Origin: Phycisphaerales bacterium
GTDB lineage: Bacteria > Planctomycetota > Phycisphaerae > Phycisphaerales > UBA1924
DNA: 64,000 bases
Assembly (NCBI GenBank): GCA_022072615.1
Contig: JAJVHS010000081.1
Location: forward strand, 32,727 to 96,726
Reading direction: 5' to 3'
The translations under genes were made by a program, and so were the position numbers. How positions within the stretch are numbered: the first letter of the stretch is position 1; each line of letters opens with the position of its first letter. Below are positions 55,010 through 63,960 of this stretch, piece after piece. The notes below the pieces were generated by a model. That model was not told the origin of the DNA and searched no databases. It saw nothing but the letters and a program-made list of their open reading frames with translations.

Positions 55010-56692
55010 TCAGCAGCCGGCCTCGAAGGCAAGCACGTACCCGGTGTAGTCGTCGATATCGACGAATCCCGACTTGTCGAAGTCCGCACTCATGCCGCCC
55101 GCGACGAAGGCCTCAACGAAGAGATTGAAGTCGTCGTTGTCGACGAAGAGGCTGCCGTCGAAGTCGGCCGGGCAGCGGACCAGGAGCGTCCCGGGGTTGC
55201 TGAACACGGTGTTGCACTCGTTGCTCACGCGCAGGACGTAGGCGCCGATGTCATCGGGCCCGACGTTGGTGATCGTGAGCTGCTGGGCCTTGGCGTTGGG
55301 GATCGCGACGTCGTCGTGGAACCACTGGTACTGCGGGAGCCCGGGGGTCGTGACGGCCGGCGTAAACGTGACGGTGGCCCCCAGGTCAACGGTCTTGTTT
55401 CCGGGGTGGCTGTTGAACTTGGGCGGGTCGGCGAGCTCGCAGGGCGCCTCGTCGGCCAGGTAGGTGAGGATGCGCTCGTTGACGCGGTCCCCGAACTTGA
55501 GCTTGATGTTGGCGACGCCGTTGAAGCACAGGTGGCAGTACGACATGATGGTGCCGTTCCCCAGGTAGCCGGCACACTGCCCCAGACCGCAGGTGTCGAT
55601 CGGCGGGGTGTAGTCGTGCGTGTGCAGCGTGCCGAAGTTGTGGCCCAGTTCATGGGCGATGACGTACGGGTCCCAGTTGACGCCGCGGTTGTCCTGGAGC
55701 GGGTAGGGGAAGGAGCCCGCGAGGTTCGCCGACAGCGCGTAGCCGTACTGCGAGTTGCACACGACGCCGACCCACGCGACGCCTCCGCCCAAGCCGCGGC
55801 CGGAGAGGAAGTGCGCCAGGTTGCGGGAGACGGACCACATCTTGGTGGCCCAGTGCGCCCGGAACTGGTCGAGCTGCGCGCCGGTCGAGGGCTGGTCCCA
55901 CGGATCGGCCGAGGTCGTCCATACGCGGATGTACGGCGTCACGATGCGTGTGTTGACGTCGCGGAGATAGATGTCGGTCATCGCCGCGGTCACGAGGGAG
56001 ATGTACGCCGTGGAGAGGTTCGGGTCGCCGCCGAAGATCTGCGTGAGCTCGTAGTCGGATTCCCACGCGACCTTGGCGATGCGGCACGGGCCCGCGCGCG
56101 TCGTCGACCCGTGGGCGTCGCTCGTCCGCTGGGCGGCCTGGTTGATGATGTACGACTCGTCGGTCTGGCACGTCGGGATGACGATGGCCAGGTCGTCGGG
56201 CGAGATCCGAGCCGTGTCGTACACGACCGGGTCCCTGGGGTCGGTGGCCGGCCCGGATGAAATGATGAACGTCCGGTCGTCAAGAGTCGCGTACCCGTAC
56301 ACCCACCGGGGCGAGACGGAAATGAAGATGGACGAACCCTCGTAGCCGGCGAGCGTGCCCCGGAAGCTGGCGACCGCCGGATGGGCGATTTCGTACTCGC
56401 CGTCGTCACCGACAACGACCAGGCGCGTTTCGGGCGTGAAGGGGTCGATGCGGGAGAGGATCGCGTCGACGGTCGTTTCCGCGTCCAGGGGAAGCTGCGT
56501 CAGGAAGGCTTCCTGGGCGGAGAGAAGTTCGCCCACCGCGTCGTCGTGGCGGACGAGCGAGGTGAACCCGGGCGGAACGGGCGAATCGCCGGGCGAGAGA
56601 AGCACGCCCGTCCAGGGCGGCTGCGGGCTTGCGGCGGCGTAAACGGCGGCAACGGAGAACGTGGTGGCGACCACCAAGCGACGGAATGACAT
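55010..56692 (-). CDS. Secreted metzincin-type zinc protease with Ig-like and FEAGC dockerin-like C-terminus
   Basis: A 560-residue secreted protease. A signal peptide (about residues 1-22) and a pro-domain (to about residue 195) precede the catalytic domain, which has the zinc motif [11 protein letters not shown] (HExxHxxGxxH, near residues 346-356) and the Met-turn TIMSYC about 33 residues later. This is the reprolysin/M12B-like class. An Ig-like domain (about 425-505: [19 protein letters not shown] to LLVRCP) follows, and the tail has two EF-hand-like repeats ([34 protein letters not shown]) ending AFEAGC. GGGAGGG precedes ATG 56692. It converges with sucC. Confidence 0.9.
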   Translation of the reverse strand: MSFRRLVVATTFSVAAVYAAASPQPPWTGVLLSPGDSPVPPGFTSLVRHDDAVGELLSAQEAFLTQLPLDAETTVDAILSRIDPFTPETRLVVVGDDGEYEIAHPAVASFRGTLAGYEGSSIFISVSPRWVYGYATLDDRTFIISSGPATDPRDPVVYDTARISPDDLAIVIPTCQTDESYIINQAAQRTSDAHGSTTRAGPCRIAKVAWESDYELTQIFGGDPNLSTAYISLVTAAMTDIYLRDVNTRIVTPYIRVWTTSADPWDQPSTGAQLDQFRAHWATKMWSVSRNLAHFLSGRGLGGGVAWVGVVCNSQYGYALSANLAGSFPYPLQDNRGVNWDPYVIAHELGHNFGTLHTHDYTPPIDTCGLGQCAGYLGNGTIMSYCHLCFNGVANIKLKFGDRVNERILTYLADEAPCELADPPKFNSHPGNKTVDLGATVTFTPAVTTPGLPQYQWFHDDVAIPNAKAQQLTITNVGPDDIGAYVLRVSNECNTVFSNPGTLLVRCPADFDGSLFVDNDDFNLFVEAFVAGGMSADFDKSGFVDIDDYTGYVLAFEAGC

Positions 56693-56782
56693 AAACAGCC
56701 CTCCCAGGCGGGGGTGCGGAGATGCGACGACCTACCCCACAAGGTACTTCAAAGCCGGGGCGGGGCAAACGGCTTTTCCGGA

Positions 56783-57514
56783 CTATTCCTGGGGTGCAAT
56801 CCCCTTCTTGCACCCTTCGCACCGGGAACCCCGCACCGAATCCGTCCCGCAAGGTCCGAACGTGGCACAGATCGGATGTGCGAAACAGTCGCAATGGCGG
56901 GCGCGGCAGGCGCGGCGGCCGTGCCAGATAATCTGGTGCGAGAGCTTGCACCAGTGCTCGCGCGGGAACAGGGCCATCAGCCGCTTCTCAACCTGGTCAA
57001 CCCTGGCGGTCTGGGGGACCAGTCCGAACCGCTTGGAAAGCCGGTCGATGTGCGTGTCCACCACGAACCCGACATTGATCCCGTACGCGTTTCCGAGGAC
57101 GACATTGGCGGTCTTGCGAGCCACCCCGCGGAGGGTCAGCAGCTCGTCCATGGTGCGGGGGACCTGTCCGCCGAAGCGTTCGACGATCGCGGTCATGGCT
57201 TCGTGGATGGCTCGGGCCTTGGCCCGGTAGAGGCCGATGGACCGGATGAAGCGCTCGATCTCCGCCGGGGTTGACGCGGCGTAATCGGCGGGCCGGGGGA
57301 AGCGTGCAAAGAGTGCGGGCGTGGCCCGGTTGACTCCCGCGTCGGTGGATTGGGCCGACAGGATGGTGGCGACCAGCAGCTCATGGGGGGATGTGAACTT
57401 CAGCTCGCAGTGCGCGGTGGGGTAGTGCTCGTCAAGAGCGGCCATGAGTCGGCGGGCTCGCTCCTGCTGGCGCGGGGTCACCCTGACGGGCTTGGAAACT
57501 GGCCTGCGTGCCAC
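56783..57514 (-). CDS. nth: Endonuclease III (base-excision repair), with an atypical cysteine cluster
   Basis: A 243-residue DNA glycosylase/AP-lyase for oxidised pyrimidines. The helix-hairpin-helix is LTLRGVARKTANVVLGNAYG (catalytic Lys of RKTANV) and the catalytic Asp lies in VDTHIDRLSKRFGL. The C-terminal Cys region reads C-x4-C-x-C-x5-C-x5-C instead of the canonical C-x6-C-x2-C-x5-C, and an additional C-x2-C follows in the extension SRCEGCKKG. GTG 57514 was chosen because TACCGT ends 6 nt upstream; the open frame beyond it is antisense to the divergent neighbour. Confidence 0.9.
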   Translation of the reverse strand: MARRPVSKPVRVTPRQQERARRLMAALDEHYPTAHCELKFTSPHELLVATILSAQSTDAGVNRATPALFARFPRPADYAASTPAEIERFIRSIGLYRAKARAIHEAMTAIVERFGGQVPRTMDELLTLRGVARKTANVVLGNAYGINVGFVVDTHIDRLSKRFGLVPQTARVDQVEKRLMALFPREHWCKLSHQIIWHGRRACRARHCDCFAHPICATFGPCGTDSVRGSRCEGCKKGIAPQE

Positions 57515-57520
57515 GGCGGG

Positions 57521-57526
57521 ACGGTA
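57521..57526 (-). promoter_or_regulatory. -10-like box TACCGT, 6 nt before nth
   Basis: On the minus strand TACCGT is followed by CCCGCC and the GTG at 57514. No ribosome-binding motif is present. Confidence 0.45.
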
Positions 57527-57559
57527 GTCGCACCCGGGTCGCCCGCATACAACCACCCC

Positions 57560-58357
57560 ATGGAAGCAGCCGGGGTCGGGATCTCGCTCACGGGGGTTTT
57601 CGAGGCGACGGGCACGTCGGATCCGCGGCGGCTCATCGACTGGGTTCGCGGGGTCGGCGTCCGGTGGATCCAGCTTGATGGCACCATGGCGGGGACCCGG
57701 GCACGCGAGCTTGACCGGTCGGCGAGGCGCGACCTTGCCGCGTCGATCCGCCGCTCGGATCTTGGCCTGACGGGGATCGACATGCTGATCCCGCCCGGGC
57801 ACCTGACGAACGCGACGCACCAGGACCGAGCAGTCGCCGCGCTGAGCGGGGCGATCGAACTGGCCGGCGAACTTGGACGGCTCCTGGGATCCACCGACGC
57901 GATGGTGGTCGCGGTCGACCTCCCGCCGAACCTGGTGGTGGACGTGGCGAGTCAACTGGACAGCGTCGCCGCCAATGCGGGCGTGCTCGTCGCCGACCAT
58001 CACCGGCCCGCCGCGGCGCGGCCCGCGATCGGGCTGATCGGCACGGGGATCGATCCCGCGGCGATGATCGCGGCAGGGGAGGACGTGTTCGACACGCTGA
58101 CACGGATGCCGGGTCCGATCATCCAGGCTCGGCTTTCGGACACGGCGGGCGGAGCCCGGGTGACGGCGGGATCGGGCGACGGGTCGCTCGACCTTGTCGA
58201 GTATGCGTCGGCGCTGGGCGTCCAGAGGTATTCCAGGCCGGTCGTGGCCGACCTTCGCGGCCTGCGCGAGCCGATGACCGCCGCGGGTCGGGTCGTGAAC
58301 GCCTGGAGGCGGGCGACGGGACGGGGAATGGCCGGCGAGATCACAGCAGCGGGCTGA
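57560..58357 (+). CDS. TIM-barrel protein resembling sugar phosphate isomerase/epimerase
   Basis: A 265-residue protein that looks like the xylose-isomerase-like TIM barrel (AP endonuclease 2 fold): VRWIQLDGTM near the start, LGLTGIDMLIPPGHL with HL metal-type residues, and VVADLRGLREPMTAAGRVVNAWRRA at the end. I do not see the full set of metal ligands of known epimerases, so the assignment is tentative. ATG 57560 lies 45 bp from the divergent nth start, with a TACAAC-like box just upstream. It overlaps the convergent cls-like gene by 17 bp. Confidence 0.6.
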   Translation: MEAAGVGISLTGVFEATGTSDPRRLIDWVRGVGVRWIQLDGTMAGTRARELDRSARRDLAASIRRSDLGLTGIDMLIPPGHLTNATHQDRAVAALSGAIELAGELGRLLGSTDAMVVAVDLPPNLVVDVASQLDSVAANAGVLVADHHRPAAARPAIGLIGTGIDPAAMIAAGEDVFDTLTRMPGPIIQARLSDTAGGARVTAGSGDGSLDLVEYASALGVQRYSRPVVADLRGLREPMTAAGRVVNAWRRATGRGMAGEITAAG

Positions 58358-59765
58358 ACAGCCGAGCGAAATCCTCGAAGGTCCGCTTGATCCGCCCGCG
58401 GCCGGCCCATTGCTCTGCCGTGAGATGCTGGGATTGCGCCAGGTAGCCGGCGTGGACCGCGGCCAGGGCCGCGACGGTCGCCTGGTCGAACACCAGCAGG
58501 CCGAGCTCGAAGTTGAGCGAGAGCGAGCGCACGTCGAAGTTGGCCGACCCGATCACGGCGAAGGAGTCGTCGACGAGCATGGTCTTGCTGTGGAGCAGGC
58601 CGGGGGCGTGCAGGTGGATGTTCACGCCCGACTCGAGGAGCTCCTGGAAGCTGCCTCGCCCGGCGGCGTAGACGATGGGGTGGTTGCTGCGCCGAGGGAC
58701 GATGAGATCGACGCGAACGCCGCGGAGCACCGCAACCCGCAACTGGAGCAGCAGCGACGCGGTGGGCACGATGTACGGAGCGGTGATGACGATGCGGTGC
58801 TCGGCTTCGTGCATGGCGCCGATGAAGAACGGCTCGAGGCTGTCGGCGATGCCGGCGGGCCCGGACCGGTAGACCTGGACGGTGGCGCCCTCGCGGGAGT
58901 TTGCCGGCGGCGGCGCATGGTCCGGGATCGGATCTCCGGTCTGGGCGAACCAGTCCTCCTCGAAGACACGGGAGAGCTGCGCGACCGCGGGCCCGGTGAT
59001 CCGGGCGGACAGATCAATCCACGGCCCGTTTTTTGAGTTGCCGTAGTCGTCGTTGCACACGTTGTGCGACCCGGTCCACGCGGAACGGCCGTCGATGACC
59101 GCGAGCTTGCGGTGGTTGCGAAGATCGGCCCGGACCAGCAAGGCCCGCCACGGCCTCACCGGCAGGACCGCGTGGACGGCGACCCCGCACTTCTTGAGTC
59201 GGGCGTTCATCCCGCGGAAGAAGGGACGCGATCCGGCGGCATCGACGAGCAGGCGGCAGCGCACCCCGCGCGAGGCGGCTCGTTCGAGGGCATCGGCGAT
59301 CCGCCGGCCGGTGAGGTCGTCCCAGAAGATGAAGTACAGAAGCGACACCGAGTGCTCGGCCTTGTCGATGTCCGCCACCAGCCCCTCGATGAAGGCGCTG
59401 TGGGTGTCGACAAGACGGATGTCGTTGCCGGTCGTCGGTTCGAGCGACCCGAGGCACTGCGACAGCCGGATGAGGTCGCGGAAGCGCCCGGGGACGGGGA
59501 GGTCGGCCGCCGGGGGCGCTGTGCGCGGGGCGGCGGCCATCAACTGGCGGTAGCGGCCGTAATGCTCGCGATCAAGGCGGATATCCCCGATGAGCAGGTA
59601 CAGCAGGCCGCCGAGCAAGGGGTGGACGAGGATGAGCGCGATCCACGCCAGCGCGACGTTCGGCCGGCGCTTCCTGATCACGACCAGGACCATCACGATG
59701 CGCGCCGTCCAGCCGAGCAGGTCGTAGATCCACAGCCATATCGGCGTCGAGAAGTCCATCCCCAT
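58341..59765 (-). CDS. cls: Cardiolipin synthase-like phospholipase D protein
   Basis: A 474-residue membrane protein expected to join two phosphatidylglycerols into cardiolipin. Two N-terminal helices (about residues 10-30 and 38-60) precede two PLD domains. The HKD motifs are NHRKLAVIDGRSAWTGSHN (first, near residue 225) and LHSKTMLVDDSFAVIGSANFD (second, near residue 405); both retain His, Lys and Asp. The order and length match the ClsA type (~480 residues). ATG 59765 was chosen over the Met two codons later because TACCAT ends 5 nt upstream. The 3' end overlaps the convergent TIM-barrel gene by 17 bp. Confidence 0.9.
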   Translation of the reverse strand: MGMDFSTPIWLWIYDLLGWTARIVMVLVVIRKRRPNVALAWIALILVHPLLGGLLYLLIGDIRLDREHYGRYRQLMAAAPRTAPPAADLPVPGRFRDLIRLSQCLGSLEPTTGNDIRLVDTHSAFIEGLVADIDKAEHSVSLLYFIFWDDLTGRRIADALERAASRGVRCRLLVDAAGSRPFFRGMNARLKKCGVAVHAVLPVRPWRALLVRADLRNHRKLAVIDGRSAWTGSHNVCNDDYGNSKNGPWIDLSARITGPAVAQLSRVFEEDWFAQTGDPIPDHAPPPANSREGATVQVYRSGPAGIADSLEPFFIGAMHEAEHRIVITAPYIVPTASLLLQLRVAVLRGVRVDLIVPRRSNHPIVYAAGRGSFQELLESGVNIHLHAPGLLHSKTMLVDDSFAVIGSANFDVRSLSLNFELGLLVFDQATVAALAAVHAGYLAQSQHLTAEQWAGRGRIKRTFEDFARLFSPLL

Positions 59766-59770
59766 GCGAC

Positions 59771-59776
59771 ATGGTA
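59771..59776 (-). promoter_or_regulatory. -10-like box TACCAT, 5 nt before the cls-like gene
   Basis: On the minus strand TACCAT is followed by GTCGC and the ATG at 59765, with no ribosome-binding motif. Confidence 0.45.
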
Positions 59777-59942
59777 ATAACAATCGCGAGCGGAGCTCGG
59801 GAGGCTTCCTGGCCCCGCTCGCGATCAGCCTGGAACCGGGGTCGAGTCAGACAAAGTCCCATTCTTCGAACATCGGCCTGATCTCGAGGTGGGTGTTCGT
59901 CCCCGGGTGCGGGCAGCACCTGGCCAATTGGATCGGGGAAGG

Positions 59943-60887
59943 TCAAGCATCGCGGTATACGTCGGTGCTCAGGTACTTCAGCCCGGAGTCGCACATGAGC
60001 GTCACCACGGTCTTTCCCGGGCCAAGCCGCCGCGCGACCTGGATCGCCGCGAGCACGTTGGCCCCTGACGAGGTGCCGCCGAAGAGCTGCTCCTGGCTCG
60101 CGAGCCTGCGAGCCATGGCCTTGGCGTCCGCGGTCGGGACCGCGACGACTTCGTCCACGACCGACGCGTCGTACAGCGGGGGGATGGCGCCGATGCCGAC
60201 GCCCTCGATCTTGTGCGGCCCGGGCGGTCCGCCGGAGAGCACGGCGGATTCGGCGGGTTCCACGACGGCGAGGCGCACCGAGGTCTTGCGCCGCTTGAGC
60301 GCGGTCGCGACGCCGCGCGATGACGCCGCGGTGCCCACGCAATGAACGAACGCGTCGACGGCGCCTTGCGTCTGCGCCCAGATCTCGTCGGCCAGGCCCG
60401 CATAGCCGTCGATCGTGTCGGGGTTGTGGAGCTGGTTGACCCAGAACGTGCCGGGTTCGCTGCTCAGCTCGCGGGCCTTGTCGATCATGTCGGTGATGAG
60501 CTTGCGAGTGGTCTTGCCGTCCTGGCTGGGGACGAGCGTGAGCTCGGCGCCGAGTGCTCGCATGTGGTCGAGCTTCTCTCGGCTGAAGGCGTCGGAGGTG
60601 ACGATGCGGATGCGGTACCCCCGAGCCGCGCACACGAGCGCGAGCGAGGTTCCCGTGCTTCCGCCGGTGTACTCGACCACGGTGCCGCCGGGCTTGAGCC
60701 GCCCGGTGCGCTCGGCGGCCTCGATCACGCCCAGCGCCATGCGGTCCTTCATGCTGCCGGTGGGGTTCTCCCACTCGAGCTTGGCGTAGATGTCGGCCGA
60801 GTCCGGCGGGACGACGCGCGTGAGGCGGACGAGCGAGGTGTTGCCGATCGCTCCGAGCACCGACTGTTGAACCGCGGGCGTTGTCAT
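59943..60887 (-). CDS. Cysteine synthase (O-acetylserine sulfhydrylase), PLP-dependent
   Basis: A 314-residue type II PLP enzyme that makes cysteine from O-acetylserine and sulfide. The PLP lysine lies in NPTGSMKDRMAL (near residue 46), the substrate loop is EYTGGSTGTSLAL (near 72-84) and the phosphate-binding loop is the HCVGTAASSRG region near 180; GGTSSGAN is the conserved C-terminal element. CysK and CysM cannot be told apart with confidence, so no symbol is given. It is transcribed toward the cls-like gene across a 177-bp gap in which I see no gene. The gap before the VOC lipoprotein gene is 52 bp. Confidence 0.92.
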   Translation of the reverse strand: MTTPAVQQSVLGAIGNTSLVRLTRVVPPDSADIYAKLEWENPTGSMKDRMALGVIEAAERTGRLKPGGTVVEYTGGSTGTSLALVCAARGYRIRIVTSDAFSREKLDHMRALGAELTLVPSQDGKTTRKLITDMIDKARELSSEPGTFWVNQLHNPDTIDGYAGLADEIWAQTQGAVDAFVHCVGTAASSRGVATALKRRKTSVRLAVVEPAESAVLSGGPPGPHKIEGVGIGAIPPLYDASVVDEVVAVPTADAKAMARRLASQEQLFGGTSSGANVLAAIQVARRLGPGKTVVTLMCDSGLKYLSTDVYRDA

Positions 60888-60939
60888 GGGGAACTAAAGC
60901 GCGGAGTTGCCCGCCGGGCGGTGAACCCGGACGGGCGCG

Positions 60940-61428
60940 TCACCTGGCGGGTCTGGGCACGTGCTGGTCGATCAGGATGGGGTTGTCATCGGGATCGGCG
61001 AGCATGAGTGAAGCCGGCCCAGTGCTCGAGGGGTCGGCGGTCATGGTGAGCGCCACGCCCCTGGTCTTGAGGTCGGCCTGGATCTCGCGGATGTCGCGGA
61101 ACTGTGACAGGGGGCTTGCGTTGACGTCCCAGCCCGGGTTGAAGGTCATGATGTTGCGATCGAACATGCCCTGGAAGAGGCCGATGGTCGTCGTCCCGCT
61201 CCGCATGATCTGCCAGGTGGTGCCGTCGCCTCCGACGGGCTCGAAACCGAGCTTCTCGTAGAAGGCCCTGGAGGCGGCGAGGTTCTTGACGGCGAGGCTC
61301 ACGGAGAAAGCGCCCAGGGTCCTGTGGCCCTGGATCGGTTCTAGCGGCGAGGCCGTACGGCCGGGGTTGGAAGCCGAGCATCCTGCGAGGATGAGCAGAA
61401 GGCTGACGGTCAGAATGGGGCGCTTCAT
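60940..61428 (-). CDS. VOC (glyoxalase-fold) lipoprotein
   Basis: A 162-residue protein: a lipoprotein signal (LLLILAGCSA, Cys17) is followed by one vicinal-oxygen-chelate domain, with FSVSLAVKNLAASRAFYEKLGFEPVGG at its start and SLMLADPDDNPILIDQH at its end. The latter carries the typical D-P-x-x-N-x-I motif. VOC proteins include glyoxalases, dioxygenases and resistance proteins; export to the envelope is unusual for the family. AGGAG lies 9 nt before the ATG. The function is unknown. Confidence 0.85.
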   Translation of the reverse strand: MKRPILTVSLLLILAGCSASNPGRTASPLEPIQGHRTLGAFSVSLAVKNLAASRAFYEKLGFEPVGGDGTTWQIMRSGTTTIGLFQGMFDRNIMTFNPGWDVNASPLSQFRDIREIQADLKTRGVALTMTADPSSTGPASLMLADPDDNPILIDQHVPRPAR

Positions 61429-61665
61429 GGGTTGCTCCTGGGCGCAGAGTCACGCCTGCGATGCGAGATGAATACCACAGAACGACCGGCCAAGCACACG
61501 AGGGCCGGGCGGCCCGGCGCCAGGACGAGTCGGGCGGGGTCCTGCTGCGGGAATCGCACCAGTCGTTGGGTAACACGCTGATCGGGCGGACGTGGGGACT
61601 TGAGTTCGGCGGGCAGGGCGTCCCCGTGGCGGCGAGACGGCTCGTCCGGTCGAGGCGGCACCCGG

Positions 61666-62022
61666 TTACCGACGACCCATCATCGCGACGGTGACGCCCG
61701 CGAAGACCAGCGCGAACGCGATGATGTCGGTGGGGCGAAGGCGTTCCTTCAGCACGTAGACGCTGAAGACGGCGAACACGACGAGCGTGATCGCTTCCTG
61801 GAGCACCTTGAGCTGCGGGGCGGTGAACGGACCGCCCGTCGACACGTGGCCGACCCGGTTGGCCGGCACCTGCAGGCAGTACTCGGGCAGCGCGATGAGC
61901 CAGGAGACGAGGATGGCGACGAGCATGGACCACGACTTCTGCTTGAGGTGGTAGTACCACGCGGTGGTCATGAAGGCGTTGGAGGCGATGAGCAACAGGA
62001 TGGATGCGGCGGCTCGGAACAT
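61666..62022 (-). CDS. DMT-like small membrane protein (DUF486)
   Basis: A 118-residue protein with four hydrophobic segments, about the length of the DUF486 family. Landmarks are FMTTAWYYHLK, SWLIALPEYCLQVPANRVGH and the C-terminal LKERLRPTDIIAFALVFAGVTVAMMG, which resembles half of a drug/metabolite transporter. Transport function is assumed from fold only. TACCCT ends 7 nt before the ATG with no ribosome motif. The 237-bp gap downstream shows no supportable gene. Confidence 0.85.
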   Translation of the reverse strand: MFRAAASILLLIASNAFMTTAWYYHLKQKSWSMLVAILVSWLIALPEYCLQVPANRVGHVSTGGPFTAPQLKVLQEAITLVVFAVFSVYVLKERLRPTDIIAFALVFAGVTVAMMGRR

Positions 62023-62029
62023 GGCGGGA

Positions 62030-62035
62030 AGGGTA
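62030..62035 (-). promoter_or_regulatory. -10-like box TACCCT, 7 nt before the DUF486 gene
   Basis: On the minus strand TACCCT is followed by TCCCGCC and the ATG at 62022, with no ribosome-binding motif. Confidence 0.45.
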
Positions 62036-62160
62036 CCGGCTTGTGCTCATGGCGGAAGCTCTGCGGTTCGAGAACGGAGCACCGGGAGTTCCACCCTGCG
62101 CGGCACGCGCCCGTGATCGCGACGGGCACGGCTCGGGACTGTGGGCGTGCCACTACCAAC

Positions 62161-62192
62161 GAAAAAGGGGCGGGGACCTGGCCCCCGCCCCT
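62161..62192 (-). terminator. Rho-independent terminator of the SPFH gene
   Basis: On the minus strand a perfect 10-bp stem AGGGGCGGGG/CCCCGCCCCT (62183-62192 with 62166-62175) with a 7-nt loop is followed by five T residues. It lies 25 bp after the stop at 62218. Confidence 0.9.
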
Positions 62193-62217
62193 CGAACGCA
62201 CTGGAAACTGCCGGGAC

Positions 62218-63960
62218 TCAGCGGCTGGTATCGCCGGCCGCCGCGGTCGGCGCGGTGGCGGATGGCGCCGCCGGCTCATCCTTGGCGACCATGGCGTCGA
62301 GCATGGTCCCGAAGAGCGCGGTCGACGCGGCGTCGGTGCCGCCGATCCCGCCCGCGCCGCCGGTGATCAGCACGCGCGGGGTGATCTGGATGTTGCGCTC
62401 GCCGATGATCTTGAGCAACTCGACGAGGGCCGCGTTGCTCTTGCCGATCTGGAGGGCGATCTTCTCGTAGGCCTCGGCCTGCGCGATCGCCTTGGTCTTC
62501 ACCGCGAGCGCCTCGGCCTCGGCCTCGATCTGCTTCCTGGCTTTCTCCTCCTCGGCGATCTTGACGCCGTACGCGGCGGTCGCGAGGCGCTTCTCCTCGT
62601 CGGATTCCTGCTGGGCCCGGGAGAGCATCTTCTTCTGCTCGGCCGTCTTCTGCTGCTCGGCGAAGGTGAGCAGTTCCTGCTTGGCGAGCTCGCGCTCGGT
62701 CTGGGTCTTGAGGAGCGCGCCGAGGGACTCCTCGTCGCCGACGTTGCCGATGCGCACCGCGCTGACGGAGACGCCGAACCTGGCCATCTCGTCCTTGAGC
62801 ATGTGGAGCGACTGCGACTCCTGCTGGGACCGGCTGTTGACGTAGTCCAGGGCCTTCACCTTCTCGGCGTTGTTGCGGAAGATGGCCCGGACGGCGGAGT
62901 TGAGCGCGTTACGGAACTGCACGCCCTCGTCGTCCTTGAGGATGGCGACGACCCGAGCGGCGTTGCGGGGCTCGATCTGGTACTCGACGCGCACGTCGAC
63001 GGGAAAGGTGAAGCCGTCGGAGGTGCGGACGGTGATCTCCCGCTCCTCGCGGGCGGTCTCGTGGGCGGCCACGCCGCCCTTGGTCAACTGCTGCTGCTGC
63101 TGGAGCACGGGCTCATCGCGCTGCTGGTCGTAGCGGTAGGTGCCCGACTGGGCGGCGGTAAAGTGCGCCACCATCGGCGTGGTCCACAGATGGGTGACGG
63201 TGAAGGCCTCGGTGTTGATCGGGTACTTGCCGGGGGGCAGCGGATCGGCCTGGACGCCCATCTCGCCGGGCTTGGCAAGGATGGCCGCGGCGGGCGGGTG
63301 CCTGTTGGGGTCCTCGGGGACGGTCTCCTCCACCGGGTTCTGCGGCCGCGTTCCGAAGTTGGTGGTCAGGACGGCGATTTCGCCGGCGTTGACTTCCGTC
63401 TGCTCGACGAGCTGAATCTTGAACAGCGCGGGATTCAGGCGGTAGAGGCCGGAGGTCAGGACGGTGATCTGCCGCCCGCGGTGACCCTTGCCGTCGGTCA
63501 GGAAGTAGGTCGCGTCGAGCATCTGGCCCACCTGCTCGCGGGGCCACTCGGGCGCAAAGAGCTGGCCATCAGCGAGCGGGAGTCCGTCGGAAGTCTCGAG
63601 CAGCGCGATCTTGCCGGCGGGCACCTCGGTGAGCGGCTCGTTCTTGACGCTGTAGATGAACGGCCAGTACCCAAAGTGCAGGCCGGGGGTAAGCACCTGC
63701 GACTGGACGCCGACCTCGCCGCGGGTGGCCAGGATGCGGCCCTCCTTGAGCTGCGGCCCGAAGAAGTTCTTGGTGACGATACCCACCTCACGCGAGCCGA
63801 CGAGCACGACGGAGGAGAGCAGCGTACCGAGCACGATGGAGACACCGGCCGCCGAGAGCGCGGCCTTGCGTACCAGGTCGTTGGAGGCTCTCGCCGCCGC
63901 GATGAGCAGCACGACCGCCAGAATGACTCCGGCCAGGAAGAAGACGAACATCGTGGTCAT
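62218..63960 (-). CDS. SPFH/Band-7 (flotillin-like) membrane protein
   Basis: A 580-residue protein. Two N-terminal hydrophobic segments (about residues 4-24 and 33-55) precede a long region with repeated beta-type blocks (SREVGIVTKNFFG, RGEVGVQSQVLTPG, NAGEIAVLTTNFG, PGEMGVQADPLPPG). The clear SPFH domain then runs from ITVRTSDGFTFPVDVRVEYQI to about residue 440, and a long Glu/Ala/Lys coiled-coil (about 425-510, KQELLTFAEQQKTAEQKK) follows. It ends with a flotillin-type RVLITGGAGG and a Pro/Ala tail. It should scaffold membrane microdomains. AGAGAGG precedes the ATG. The N-terminal region is longer than in typical flotillins. Confidence 0.87.
   Translation of the reverse strand: MTTMFVFFLAGVILAVVLLIAAARASNDLVRKAALSAAGVSIVLGTLLSSVVLVGSREVGIVTKNFFGPQLKEGRILATRGEVGVQSQVLTPGLHFGYWPFIYSVKNEPLTEVPAGKIALLETSDGLPLADGQLFAPEWPREQVGQMLDATYFLTDGKGHRGRQITVLTSGLYRLNPALFKIQLVEQTEVNAGEIAVLTTNFGTRPQNPVEETVPEDPNRHPPAAAILAKPGEMGVQADPLPPGKYPINTEAFTVTHLWTTPMVAHFTAAQSGTYRYDQQRDEPVLQQQQQLTKGGVAAHETAREEREITVRTSDGFTFPVDVRVEYQIEPRNAARVVAILKDDEGVQFRNALNSAVRAIFRNNAEKVKALDYVNSRSQQESQSLHMLKDEMARFGVSVSAVRIGNVGDEESLGALLKTQTERELAKQELLTFAEQQKTAEQKKMLSRAQQESDEEKRLATAAYGVKIAEEEKARKQIEAEAEALAVKTKAIAQAEAYEKIALQIGKSNAALVELLKIIGERNIQITPRVLITGGAGGIGGTDAASTALFGTMLDAMVAKDEPAAPSATAPTAAAGDTSR

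Noticed and set aside
61429..61665. A 78-codon minus-strand frame between the VOC and DUF486 genes
   Set aside because: Pro/Arg-rich with no ribosome site or TAnnnT box at a suitable distance, and an equally long frame exists on the opposite strand.
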